In this document: positions 43,994 to 52,848 of the stretch, in pieces | How positions within the stretch are numbered: the stretch's first letter is position 1 | How the letters are laid out: each line of letters opens with the position of its first letter | From: Clostridium jeddahitimonense | Lineage (GTDB): Bacteria > Bacillota > Clostridia > Clostridiales > Clostridiaceae | Length of the DNA stretch: 64,000 nt | Assembly: GCA_000753455.2 (NCBI GenBank) | Contig: LM994670.1 | Coordinates: 2,921,653 to 2,985,652 of the forward strand | Direction: 5' to 3' | Notes under the pieces: model-generated | Databases searched by the model: none | The model's input: only the letters and a program-made list of their open reading frames with translations | Told to the model about the DNA's origin: nothing | Position numbers and translations under genes: made by a program

Positions 43994-46900
43994 TTATTCT
44001 TCCGGTAAAGTTATTGTAAACTTACTTCCTTTGTTCTCTTCACTTTCTAATGAAACCCTACCATTATGAAGTTCTACTATATACTTAACTAACGTTAATC
44101 CTATACCACTACTACTTACTTTAGTTGAATCAGACCCTTTTCCTTGCTCAAATCTCTTAAATATAAACTCTTGGTCATCTTTTGATATGCCAAGCCCAGT
44201 ATCTTCAACAGAAATGCTTACAAGGTTATCATCTTCATTAATTAAAACTTTAATAGTTCCACCACTTTCAGTGAATTTAACCGCATTTCCAATAAGATTA
44301 ATAATACACCTTTCTATTTCTTTGGGATCGCAGCATATTATTTTTTCTTCTATTTCTGGGTCAATTATTAATTCAATCCCTTTTTCTTTTATATAATCGC
44401 TCATATTAAGAGCTGTTTCTTCTACTAAATAAACTATATCTACATTGTCTTGTTTCTTTATTTTATACGCTCCAGACTCTATCTTTGAACTATCTATAAT
44501 ATCATTTATAATTTTTAATAAATTATTTGAACTTTTCTTTATTACTTCCATATAATGTTTTGTTTTCTCTTTAGTAACATTCCCACTATCCTCTAAAGAA
44601 TTTAATAACTGTAAAACAGATAATATTATATTTATAGGAGTTCTTAACTCGTGAGAAAGATTTACAAAGTAATCATTTTTAAATTTCTCATTTTTTAGAC
44701 TTCTCTCATATAATTTTTCATTTTTCTCCATCTGACGATTTATTTCCTTAGTCTGTTTTTTAACTAGAGCCTTTAATAATTTGACTCTATTCCATATAAA
44801 ATAGATTATAACTAAAATAATAAATATATAGAAACAATATGCCATTTTAGTTTTCCAAAAAGGGCTATTAATTGTAAACTTTAAAGTACTCTCTTCAGTA
44901 ATATCACCACTATTATTCATTGCTTTTACTTTAAAAGCATAACTACCTGGTTCTAACAATGTATAGTTTGCTCCTATGCCTCTATTAGCATATTTCCACT
45001 CATCATCCACTCCCTCAAGTTTATATAAGTAGGTTACCTCTCTCACTCCCCCGTATTCCGGAAGGAAATATTGGAACATTATGTTGTTTTCATTATAATC
45101 TAAATCTATTTCTTCATCTCCAAATTCAATTAATTCACCATTTACTCTTACCTTCCCTATCACAACATTTTTACTTTCATAAACTACTTCATTAATGTCT
45201 TTAGGATCAAATGATACAACTCCCGTAGATGTACCAAATAGTATTTGACCACACTCCATCTTTACACTTGTATTTCTATTAAAATGGTTTCCTTGAATTC
45301 CATCTATTTCAGAAAAATTCATAAATTTATTGTCTTCAACATTAAATTTACTTAATCCATTATTTGTTCCTAACCATAAGTTACCATAATCATCTATTTC
45401 AATTGAATTTATATAATCACTAGCCAATCCATCTTTTTCCGAATACCTTACAAATCTTTCAGTTTCTATATCAAATTTATTTAATCCTGATTTTGTTCCT
45501 ATCCATAAAGCTCCATTACCATTACCTTTTATACAATTTACAAAATCATAGCTAATGGAATTAGCTTCTTCAGCTGTTGTATAATTTTTTATAACGCCAT
45601 AAGTTTTATGAAATTTTATAAGTCCACTATATCTTTCTCCAGCTAACCATAATATATCTTTATCTCTCTCATCTTGAAAGATATCTACAATCCTATAATT
45701 GTCAATTCCTTTCTCTTTGAAATTCTCATTATAATTTACTAATTCATATGTTTCATTTTCACTTTTATAAAATCCTTCATTAGTTCCTATCCACAAAGAA
45801 TCTCCATCATTAAAAATAGTTAATATTTCATGAGCATACTTTTCTCTTAGTTCCTTAGCTACGTTACGTTCTATTTCTCCTGTATCTTTATATAAAACAT
45901 CTACCCCTCTATCTGTAGATATTACAAATTCATTTTTTTTAATCTCGAAGATATTATTTACCTTATTGCTAGATAATGAGTTACTATCATTCTCATCATA
46001 TATATACCTAACACTCTCTTCAGTCTCTACAATAAAATTGATTACTCCGTTACTCTTAGTCCCTATCCATAAGTCATTATTACTATCCTCAACTATAGAT
46101 GTTATACTACTATCTGGTATGTCTATTCTCCTTAAAACGTCATTTATTATATTATTAAACTGTTGAGTTGTATTTAATATACTTATCCCATTATCAGTTC
46201 CTATCCATAAAACTCCATTTCTATCTTGAAGTAAACAAGTGATAGAATTACTAATTAGGCTATTATTAAATGATACATCTTTTTTATAAGTGTTGACGGT
46301 ATTGTTTTTTTCATTATATTTTATCAATCCATCTGATGTTCCAAACCATACACTTCCTTCGTTATCACATAATATTGTAACAATACTATTTTCTATACTT
46401 TTGTCAAAGTTAACTTTATAAACATCCGTATCTTTATTAAATACATTATGCTTAAATACCCCACTTTTAGTTGCAATCAACATATCTCCATTTATATCTC
46501 TATCAATTGAATATATTTGATTAGAATTTTCCTTATTAAAATTCTTTTTATAGTGATCTAACTCATTTAAATTTTTTCCACCTATCCCATGCTTAGTACC
46601 TATCCATAAAAATCCACTTTTATCTTCATTTATATCAGTGATGTAATTATCAGCAACTTCATTCTCACCATTATACCAGTAATATTTAACAAATTTATCA
46701 CTTTTCGAATCATATCTATTTAACCCTGAAGCTGTTCCTACCCACATAATATTATTACTATCTTTGTAAATATCTGTTATATAAGGGTTGCTTAAGTTAT
46801 TTTTATCACTATATTTAATTATCTTTTCTGTTTCACTATCAATGATATTTAAACCTCCATAAGTTCCAACCCATATATCTCCATCCTCATCCTCTGCAAT

Positions 46901-47218
46901 ACTTGTTATATATGTAGAACTTAAGCTATCTTCAGTACTATTTTTATAGTTGTACCCTTTTACCATATTACCATCATATTGATTTAATCCATCTTCAGTT
47001 CCTATCCATATATACCCCTTAGAGTCTTGAAAGATACAAGTTATAACATTACTAGACAAACCATTTTTCATAGTTATATTTTGAAAGTTAATTTTATCAC
47101 TTTCCAAACTTTCTTTATTTGAAAAATTAATTTCATCAGCAAATGCTATTTGGTTATTACAAATTGTCATAAAAAATATTGTTAACATTATCGCAGTTTT
47201 TCTTATATATTTAGTCAT
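43994..47218 (-). CDS. Two-component sensor kinase with beta-propeller (Reg_prop) and Y_Y_Y domain
   Basis: A 1074-residue kinase. A cleavable signal (ends around IAFADE) is followed by about fourteen Reg_prop repeats, recognised by recurring WIGT/LWIGT motifs, forming extracellular beta-propellers. A Y_Y_Y domain lies at about 720-795 (YLYKLEGVDDEWKYANRG), then a single membrane helix (about 808-830), a HisKA domain with NLSHELRTPINIILS and an HATPase domain. There is no receiver or AraC output domain, unlike hybrid versions in Bacteroidetes. It probably senses polysaccharide or another extracellular ligand. No response regulator gene is adjacent. GGGGAG precedes ATG 47218. Confidence 0.9.
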   Translation of the reverse strand: MTKYIRKTAIMLTIFFMTICNNQIAFADEINFSNKESLESDKINFQNITMKNGLSSNVITCIFQDSKGYIWIGTEDGLNQYDGNMVKGYNYKNSTEDSLSSTYITSIAEDEDGDIWVGTYGGLNIIDSETEKIIKYSDKNNLSNPYITDIYKDSNNIMWVGTASGLNRYDSKSDKFVKYYWYNGENEVADNYITDINEDKSGFLWIGTKHGIGGKNLNELDHYKKNFNKENSNQIYSIDRDINGDMLIATKSGVFKHNVFNKDTDVYKVNFDKSIENSIVTILCDNEGSVWFGTSDGLIKYNEKNNTVNTYKKDVSFNNSLISNSITCLLQDRNGVLWIGTDNGISILNTTQQFNNIINDVLRRIDIPDSSITSIVEDSNNDLWIGTKSNGVINFIVETEESVRYIYDENDSNSLSSNKVNNIFEIKKNEFVISTDRGVDVLYKDTGEIERNVAKELREKYAHEILTIFNDGDSLWIGTNEGFYKSENETYELVNYNENFKEKGIDNYRIVDIFQDERDKDILWLAGERYSGLIKFHKTYGVIKNYTTAEEANSISYDFVNCIKGNGNGALWIGTKSGLNKFDIETERFVRYSEKDGLASDYINSIEIDDYGNLWLGTNNGLSKFNVEDNKFMNFSEIDGIQGNHFNRNTSVKMECGQILFGTSTGVVSFDPKDINEVVYESKNVVIGKVRVNGELIEFGDEEIDLDYNENNIMFQYFLPEYGGVREVTYLYKLEGVDDEWKYANRGIGANYTLLEPGSYAFKVKAMNNSGDITEESTLKFTINSPFWKTKMAYCFYIFIILVIIYFIWNRVKLLKALVKKQTKEINRQMEKNEKLYERSLKNEKFKNDYFVNLSHELRTPINIILSVLQLLNSLEDSGNVTKEKTKHYMEVIKKSSNNLLKIINDIIDSSKIESGAYKIKKQDNVDIVYLVEETALNMSDYIKEKGIELIIDPEIEEKIICCDPKEIERCIINLIGNAVKFTESGGTIKVLINEDDNLVSISVEDTGLGISKDDQEFIFKRFEQGKGSDSTKVSSSGIGLTLVKYIVELHNGRVSLESEENKGSKFTITLPEE

Positions 47219-47341
47219 TTTTCTCCCCACCCATTATAATAATCTTATTATTCCACACTACGATTTTAACATTTTTTACTATTTTTCTCAATATTTCCTG
47301 ATTCGTTTTTCTCTAATATCTTTAATTTTCAGTATCTAAAT

Positions 47342-47809
47342 TTATCTAAATCCTAAAATAGCTTGTAAGCTATCTCTATCATATAACCCATTTGCGGCTT
47401 TAATGCAGTATATTCCTGCAGTTATATTTAAAATATTGGCAGTAAGTAAGTCTATATTAGGTTGAATTGAATAATTAGACCCATTCCTTATATCTTCGTA
47501 TGATATGTTATAATTTATTATTGCAAGTTGAGCTGATATCAATCCTGCTATGAAAAATATATTAACTGCTTGTTTTACCAAACCGTCTGCTTGTACTATA
47601 AGTTCATTATTAGTAAAATGTGTCTTAACAAACTCAACCCCTAATAACGTTGATTTATATAACAATACTTGCCCATATATATTAAGTATTATTGTTAATT
47701 GTTGTGCAGCAAGGAGCTGTAACTTATTACTTTCTTTATCATTATAATAAGACGACTTTTTTTTATTATTTCTATTATTTTTTTTATATTTAGAATGTTT
47801 TTTCCTCAT
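47342..47809 (-). CDS. Small putative membrane protein, unknown function
   Basis: A 155-residue protein with a very basic, Asn/Lys-rich N-terminus (residues 1-28) and then hydrophobic or amphipathic helices (about 35-60, 78-100 and 125-145). I do not recognise a family. It is not in an operon with its neighbours: the bceB terminator ends upstream, and the propeller kinase gene starts 124 bp downstream. AAGGACTT precedes the ATG, a moderate site. It resembles the protein at 60290-60802 in layout, though not clearly in sequence. Spore-related or membrane-associated roles are guesses. Confidence 0.6.
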   Translation of the reverse strand: MRKKHSKYKKNNRNNKKKSSYYNDKESNKLQLLAAQQLTIILNIYGQVLLYKSTLLGVEFVKTHFTNNELIVQADGLVKQAVNIFFIAGLISAQLAIINYNISYEDIRNGSNYSIQPNIDLLTANILNITAGIYCIKAANGLYDRDSLQAILGFR

Positions 47810-47892
47810 AATATAAGTCCTTAATCTATGCTCATATTCTATACTATTTAATATATTTTTTATTTGCGCCTAATTTTATAGATAATAAAAAA

Positions 47893-47941
47893 AGACCATA
47901 TTAAAATAATTCTTTTATATGAGTTATTTTTAATATGGTCT
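47893..47941 (-). terminator. Terminator of the bceAB operon
   Basis: A 17-bp stem with one bulged T (47893-47909 with 47924-47941) ends 9 bases past the permease stop codon and has a T-run on the - strand (47885-47892). Confidence 0.9.
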
Positions 47942-47949
47942 TATTTTAC

Positions 47950-50001
47950 CTATTTTGAATTTTTAACTATTCCTTTATATCCTGTATATGTTACATAGAA
48001 ATATCCACCATAAACTACTATAAGAATTCCTAATGTCAATAATGATGTAGGCACTATATTAGACTTACCATACATACTTAAGAATTTATTTACTACATTT
48101 ATTCCAACTACAGAACTTATTATTGCTAATATAAGTGGCATAGCAAAATAAATTACTGTCTGCTTAAATATAGTTTTATTTATCATCTTTTCTGTCGCAC
48201 CAATTTTTTTTAACGCTTTATATCTATCAGAACTATCACTTGCTTCTGATAACTGCTGAAGTGCAAGTACAGCTGCACTTGAAATTAAGAATACTATTCC
48301 TAAATATAAAGCTACATAAAGTATTATTGTAGTCATTCCTTTATTATCTGCATATACTGACTGTTTTGTAGTATTAATCGAAGGTAGCATGCTAAGGTCT
48401 TCACTATCTCTATCTGAATTAAAGTTTCCCATTTGACTTGCTCTACCATTTATAGCATCGAATGTAGCAATCATATTTGCTTCCTCTTTAGGATCATTTG
48501 GATTACTGTAGTTTACATCCATATATGCACAGGCTAGCTCCATATTTTCTTTTAGATTATCTGGCACTATAAGTGTTAATGTATTATTTGCAATAGATGA
48601 ATTATAAATTGCTTCGCTTAAATATTCAGTATTTGCTACTTTATACTCTTTTCCATTTATATCTACAATTCCTTGAGCCTTTATTAAGTTTTTTACTGAC
48701 TCCTTAGCACCCTCATAATTAGAAAGAACTAATACTTCATCATCATTTATAGTTAACGGTCTCTCTCCATATAAATCTCTTATTTTGTTATAATCAGAAA
48801 TTTTAATAGCATCAACATAACCCCATCTTTCCTTACCAGCATCTATTCTTTTTTTCATCTCGCCAACTGCATAAGGTTTTAATATATCTGCAATCTCTAC
48901 TCCATTTAAATTATATCCATTAAAAAATATATATTTATCATCGTTAAAATTATGATTTACCTTCTTCATAATATCTTCTACACTTTGATACTTGCTACTT
49001 TCATCAGTAAAAAGCTTTGTTGATGCATCAAAAGGTGCTACAATACCGGCTTCCACTGCATTTTTGAATCCAAGTCCTGTTGATAATGTAACTATAGTAA
49101 CAAATAGCATAAGTGAAATTACAGCCATTGAAATAAAGTTAGTATTTACTTTGCTACTTAGCTGTCTAGTAACAAAAATATTCAACTTCTTAAAGTATAT
49201 ACTTTTGCTCTTTTGGATAATACCTAATAAGAATCCTGATACTCCAAAGAAAACTCCTACTGTTCCTATTATCCCCAATACTATAGATGCTTTAAATTTA
49301 AAATCTGTTGGATTTAATCCACTCTTCGTTACTAAATAATAAGCTATTATTAAGATTGATGCTGAAAAAACAAATATTATTGATGATACTATCGGGCTCT
49401 TAATTTTAATTTCTTCATTTTTACGTCCTGCATTTAGCATATCTATAAGCTTGTATTTAGAAACAATTCTTGTATTAAATATCATTAAAATACCAAAAAT
49501 TAATGTGAAATATAAAATTGTTTTTAAAATTGCAGCTCCTGATACTATAAACTTAAACTCTGCCATATCAGCCTCAAATAGCTTAGCTGTAAATACTGAT
49601 AAGCCTTGAGACGCTAAAAGTCCTAATAATAAACCAACAACTAAAGATAAAATTCCAACTATTAAAGTTTCAAATAACAATATCTTAGATATTTTACCTT
49701 TGCTCATCCCTAGAGTCATGTAAATACCAAGTTCTTTTTTTCTCTTCTTTATTAGAAAATTATTAGCATAAAGTATTAATCCACCTAAAATAAATGATAC
49801 AAATACTGATAATACTGACATTAACGTCTGTATCAAACCTATATAATCTTCTGTACTATTATTAATTTTTATTACTGCCTGTTGAGCCCCTATTGAATTA
49901 AAGCTATAAAATATACTTACTGCAAAAGCTATAGTCAAAAAGTATATAGTATAATCTTTAAAGCTCTTTTTTACGTTATTTATAGCTATCTTAGAATACA
50001 T
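47950..50001 (-). CDS. bceB: BceB-type ABC permease (FtsX-like), peptide antibiotic resistance
   Basis: A 683-residue permease with ten hydrophobic helices in the FtsX/BceB arrangement: four N-terminal helices plus more up to about 300, a large extracellular domain (about 310-540) and three terminal helices. The extracellular domain is the feature that separates Bce-type permeases from MacB-type ones and binds the sensor kinase or the antibiotic-lipid complex. It overlaps the ATPase gene by 11 bases, and GGAGGGGATGTAGAAA precedes the ATG. Together with the ATPase it frees lipid II-cycle targets from peptides such as bacitracin. Confidence 0.9.
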   Translation of the reverse strand: MYSKIAINNVKKSFKDYTIYFLTIAFAVSIFYSFNSIGAQQAVIKINNSTEDYIGLIQTLMSVLSVFVSFILGGLILYANNFLIKKRKKELGIYMTLGMSKGKISKILLFETLIVGILSLVVGLLLGLLASQGLSVFTAKLFEADMAEFKFIVSGAAILKTILYFTLIFGILMIFNTRIVSKYKLIDMLNAGRKNEEIKIKSPIVSSIIFVFSASILIIAYYLVTKSGLNPTDFKFKASIVLGIIGTVGVFFGVSGFLLGIIQKSKSIYFKKLNIFVTRQLSSKVNTNFISMAVISLMLFVTIVTLSTGLGFKNAVEAGIVAPFDASTKLFTDESSKYQSVEDIMKKVNHNFNDDKYIFFNGYNLNGVEIADILKPYAVGEMKKRIDAGKERWGYVDAIKISDYNKIRDLYGERPLTINDDEVLVLSNYEGAKESVKNLIKAQGIVDINGKEYKVANTEYLSEAIYNSSIANNTLTLIVPDNLKENMELACAYMDVNYSNPNDPKEEANMIATFDAINGRASQMGNFNSDRDSEDLSMLPSINTTKQSVYADNKGMTTIILYVALYLGIVFLISSAAVLALQQLSEASDSSDRYKALKKIGATEKMINKTIFKQTVIYFAMPLILAIISSVVGINVVNKFLSMYGKSNIVPTSLLTLGILIVVYGGYFYVTYTGYKGIVKNSK

Positions 50002-50758
50002 TTTCTACATCCCCTCCAAGCAATGTCACAACTTCGATTATTCTATTAAAAAATTCTCTTCTTGAATCATTTCCTCTTACCAATTCATTAAACACCTTAC
50101 CATCTTTAATAAATAAAATTCTGTGAGCATAGCTCGCTGTAAAGGCATCATGAGTAACCATTAATATAGTAGCTTCTAATTCCCTGTTCAATTTTTCAAA
50201 GGAATCTAAAAGAAGTCTTGATGACTTGGAATCTAAAGCCCCTGTAGGTTCATCAGCTAAAATAAGAGAAGGATTAGTAACTATAGCTCTTGCTGATGCT
50301 ACTCTTTGCTTTTGACCTCCTGACATTTGGTATGGATATTTATTTAATACTTCAATTATCCCAAGATTCTCGGCTACATTTTTGATTTTGCTATCTACCT
50401 CACTTGGCTTAACCCCTTGTATAGTCAATGCTAATGCTATATTTTCATAAGCAGTTAATGTATCTAAAAGATTAAAATCTTGAAATATAAATCCAAGCTC
50501 ATCTTTTCTAAAGTCTTCTAGTTGCTTTGATTTCATTTTAGTAATATCTTTATTATTTATTATTATGTTACCTGTTGTTACAGTATCTATAGTTGAGATA
50601 CAATTAAGCAGTGTAGTTTTTCCACTACCTGATGGTCCCATTATTCCAACAAACTCACCTTTATCAACTCTGAAACTAATATTATCTATAGCCTTTGTTA
50701 TATTATCTTTATTTCCATAATATTTTTCTATTTTTTCAACCTTTAATATATTTTTCAT
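49991..50758 (-). CDS. bceA: BceA-type ABC ATPase
   Basis: A 255-residue ATPase with Walker A GPSGSGKTT, the Q-loop in FIFQDFNLLD, signature MSGGQKQR, Walker B ILADEPTGALD and H-loop VTHD. Such ATPases pair with FtsX-like permeases; the next gene overlaps its end. GGAGG lies before the ATG. A 14-bp palindrome matching the BceR-type operator (TTACA-N4-TGTAA) is 154-167 bp upstream. Confidence 0.92.
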   Translation of the reverse strand: MKNILKVEKIEKYYGNKDNITKAIDNISFRVDKGEFVGIMGPSGSGKTTLLNCISTIDTVTTGNIIINNKDITKMKSKQLEDFRKDELGFIFQDFNLLDTLTAYENIALALTIQGVKPSEVDSKIKNVAENLGIIEVLNKYPYQMSGGQKQRVASARAIVTNPSLILADEPTGALDSKSSRLLLDSFEKLNRELEATILMVTHDAFTASYAHRILFIKDGKVFNELVRGNDSRREFFNRIIEVVTLLGGDVENVF

Positions 50759-50911
50759 TCAAATTTACCTCCATCTATTCTATTTATTAAAAATTCTAAA
50801 CTCAACTTATTATTAATTTGAATTTTACTTAAGTTTTTTATTATGGCTTTCATCATTATTTATTTTATCCTGTTATGAACAAAGTACATATTGAATTACA
50901 TTTCACTATTC

Positions 50912-50925
50912 TTACAAAATTGTAA
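50912..50925. promoter_or_regulatory. Candidate BceR operator upstream of bceA
   Basis: TTACAAAATTGTAA is an exact TTACA-N4-TGTAA inverted repeat, matching the form TNACA-N4-TGTAA known for BceR-type regulators. It lies between the kinase terminator and bceA, where that site is expected. Confidence 0.75.
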
Positions 50926-50952
50926 CTTTATAAAACTAATAAATTCTAAATT

Positions 50953-50985
50953 AAAAAACGTCTTTTTTACTAAAAGACGTTTTTT
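50953..50985 (-). terminator. Terminator after the bceRS operon
   Basis: A perfect 14-bp stem AAAAAACGTCTTTT / AAAAGACGTTTTTT (50953-50966 with 50972-50985) with a 5-base loop; both flanks can act as T-runs. Confidence 0.92.
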
Positions 50986-51006
50986 TATAATAATCTTATT
51001 TTGTTG

Positions 51007-52017
51007 CTAAAAATCAGTAAATCTTCCTTGCGGAAATATTATATTTACTTTTGTTCCTTCATTTTCTTTAGAATCTAAGCTTATTCCAATTCCTAATTTT
51101 TCACAAAGCTTTTTGCATAAATAAAGACCAATTCCTGTTGATTTTCCAAACTTTCTCCCGTTATCTCCTGTGAACCCTTTTTCAAAAACTCTATCAATAT
51201 CTTTCTCATTAATTCCAACTCCGTTATCTTCAATAGTTAAAATTATATTATTTTCATTTACCTTTGAATATATTGAAACTTCTCCGCTTCCAGATTTTGA
51301 AAACTTAACTGCATTTATTATAATCTGATTTACTATAAACTCTACCCATTTTGCATCACTAAATATAGTACCATCAATATCTTTAATATTTAATTTAATT
51401 TTTCTATTTATAAAATCTCTACTATTTGATTTTACAGCTTTCATAACTACACTTCTTAAGTCAAACTCCTTTATTATGTAATCCTTACTTACATCATTAC
51501 TTCTAGCATAATATAATGCCTGCTCAATAAATCCCTCTACTCTCTTCATTTCATAACTAATTTTTTCGCCTGAATTACTATCGTCATTATCTAAAATAAG
51601 CTTTGCTGATGCTATTGGAGTTTTTATTTCATGTACCCATGTTTCTATATACTCTCTATACTCTATCTGCTCATCCTTGTAATACTTCACCTTCTCATGC
51701 ATTGCCTTATTACACTCTTTTAAGGCACTATTTATTATTTTTGCTTCCTGAAAATTCGCTTCCTCAATAACTTCTGGAAGTAAATACTTTTTATCTAAAT
51801 TATCCAGTGTGTTAATTAAATTATCTAAGTATCTTTTAAATTTAATAATCTCTAAAACCATATATATTACTAATGGTCCAAACCATATTATAAATACTAA
51901 TACTATTATATTTATAGGTACTAATGCTATTCTCATCAATATTGTAACTAATAAAAACATAAGAAAATTTATTATTAGAAATACCATTCTCTCTTTTAAA
52001 TACAACATTATACTCAT
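51007..52017 (-). CDS. bceS: BceS-type intramembrane-sensing histidine kinase
   Basis: A 336-residue kinase with two close N-terminal membrane helices (about 12-32 and 37-58) and almost no extracellular loop, the hallmark of Bce-type kinases that sense through the transporter. The H-box is ETWVHEIKTPIASAKL and the ATP-binding boxes are NQIIINAVKFS, DNGVGI and GIGLYLCKK. ATG overlaps the regulator stop codon (ATGA), so translation is coupled. It signals to the regulator encoded upstream. Confidence 0.92.
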   Translation of the reverse strand: MSIMLYLKERMVFLIINFLMFLLVTILMRIALVPINIIVLVFIIWFGPLVIYMVLEIIKFKRYLDNLINTLDNLDKKYLLPEVIEEANFQEAKIINSALKECNKAMHEKVKYYKDEQIEYREYIETWVHEIKTPIASAKLILDNDDSNSGEKISYEMKRVEGFIEQALYYARSNDVSKDYIIKEFDLRSVVMKAVKSNSRDFINRKIKLNIKDIDGTIFSDAKWVEFIVNQIIINAVKFSKSGSGEVSIYSKVNENNIILTIEDNGVGINEKDIDRVFEKGFTGDNGRKFGKSTGIGLYLCKKLCEKLGIGISLDSKENEGTKVNIIFPQGRFTDF

Positions 52018-52685
52018 GATATTATATACCCAAGTCCTCTTCTAGTTTCTATTACATTTTTAAGCCCTATTTCCTCAAGCTTTTTTCTTATTCTTGTAAC
52101 ATTAACTGATAATGTATTATCGTCTATAAACATTTCACAATCCCAAAGATAATTCATTAATTTTTCTCTTGAAACTATTCTACCCTTATTTTTTATTAAA
52201 TAAGATAGAATTTTTAATTCATTTTTAGTTATCTCTATAGTCTTACTATCATATATTACAGTTCCATTAGATAAATTCAATTTCATATCTTTATACTCCA
52301 ATACATCTTGAACGACAGAACTTTTATAAGCTCTTTTTAAAATAGATTCTATTCTTGCTAATAATATTTGTGTATTATACGGCTTAGTTACAAAGTCGTC
52401 TGCACCTAAATTCATGCTCATAAGCTCATCTACATCACTATCTCTACTAGTTACTATAATTATAGGAACATCTGAAAATTTTCTTATTTCTCTACATATA
52501 TAATATCCATCAAATATAGGCAAGTTTATATCTAATAATATAAGATTAGGTGCTTCTTCTTTTATTAAATCAATAATATTCTGAAATTCATTTGGTGCAC
52601 TTATTTCATATCCGTATCTATTTAAAAATATCTTTAACTCTTCTCTAATAGTTATATCATCTTCTATAATCATAATCTTAGTCAT
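52014..52685 (-). CDS. bceR: BceR-type OmpR-family response regulator
   Basis: A 223-residue regulator with the receiver motifs IIEDD, LILLDINLPIFDGY (phospho-Asp) and VTKPYNTQ, and a winged-helix DNA-binding domain ending VIETRRGLGYIIS. Its likely target is the palindrome upstream of bceA. AGAGGTG precedes the ATG. The bceRS genes and bceAB genes form adjacent operons in the same direction. Confidence 0.92.
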   Translation of the reverse strand: MTKIMIIEDDITIREELKIFLNRYGYEISAPNEFQNIIDLIKEEAPNLILLDINLPIFDGYYICREIRKFSDVPIIIVTSRDSDVDELMSMNLGADDFVTKPYNTQILLARIESILKRAYKSSVVQDVLEYKDMKLNLSNGTVIYDSKTIEITKNELKILSYLIKNKGRIVSREKLMNYLWDCEMFIDDNTLSVNVTRIRKKLEEIGLKNVIETRRGLGYIIS

Positions 52686-52800
52686 TCTTATTACACCTCT
52701 TTATATATTTAAATATATTTTACAACAAATTTATCTAAAATATATTAAAGTCTTCTTAATATTTGCTTAAACTATCATAACTTTTTATTCTAAAAAAGTA

Positions 52801-52832
52801 AAACACCTACGCTCATATATAAGTAGGTGTTT
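52801..52832 (-). terminator. Terminator after the PAS kinase gene
   Basis: A perfect 10-bp stem AAACACCTAC / GTAGGTGTTT (52801-52810 with 52823-52832), followed on the - strand by TTTTACTTTTTT. Confidence 0.9.
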
Positions 52833-52848
52833 ACTTTGCTATTCTAAA

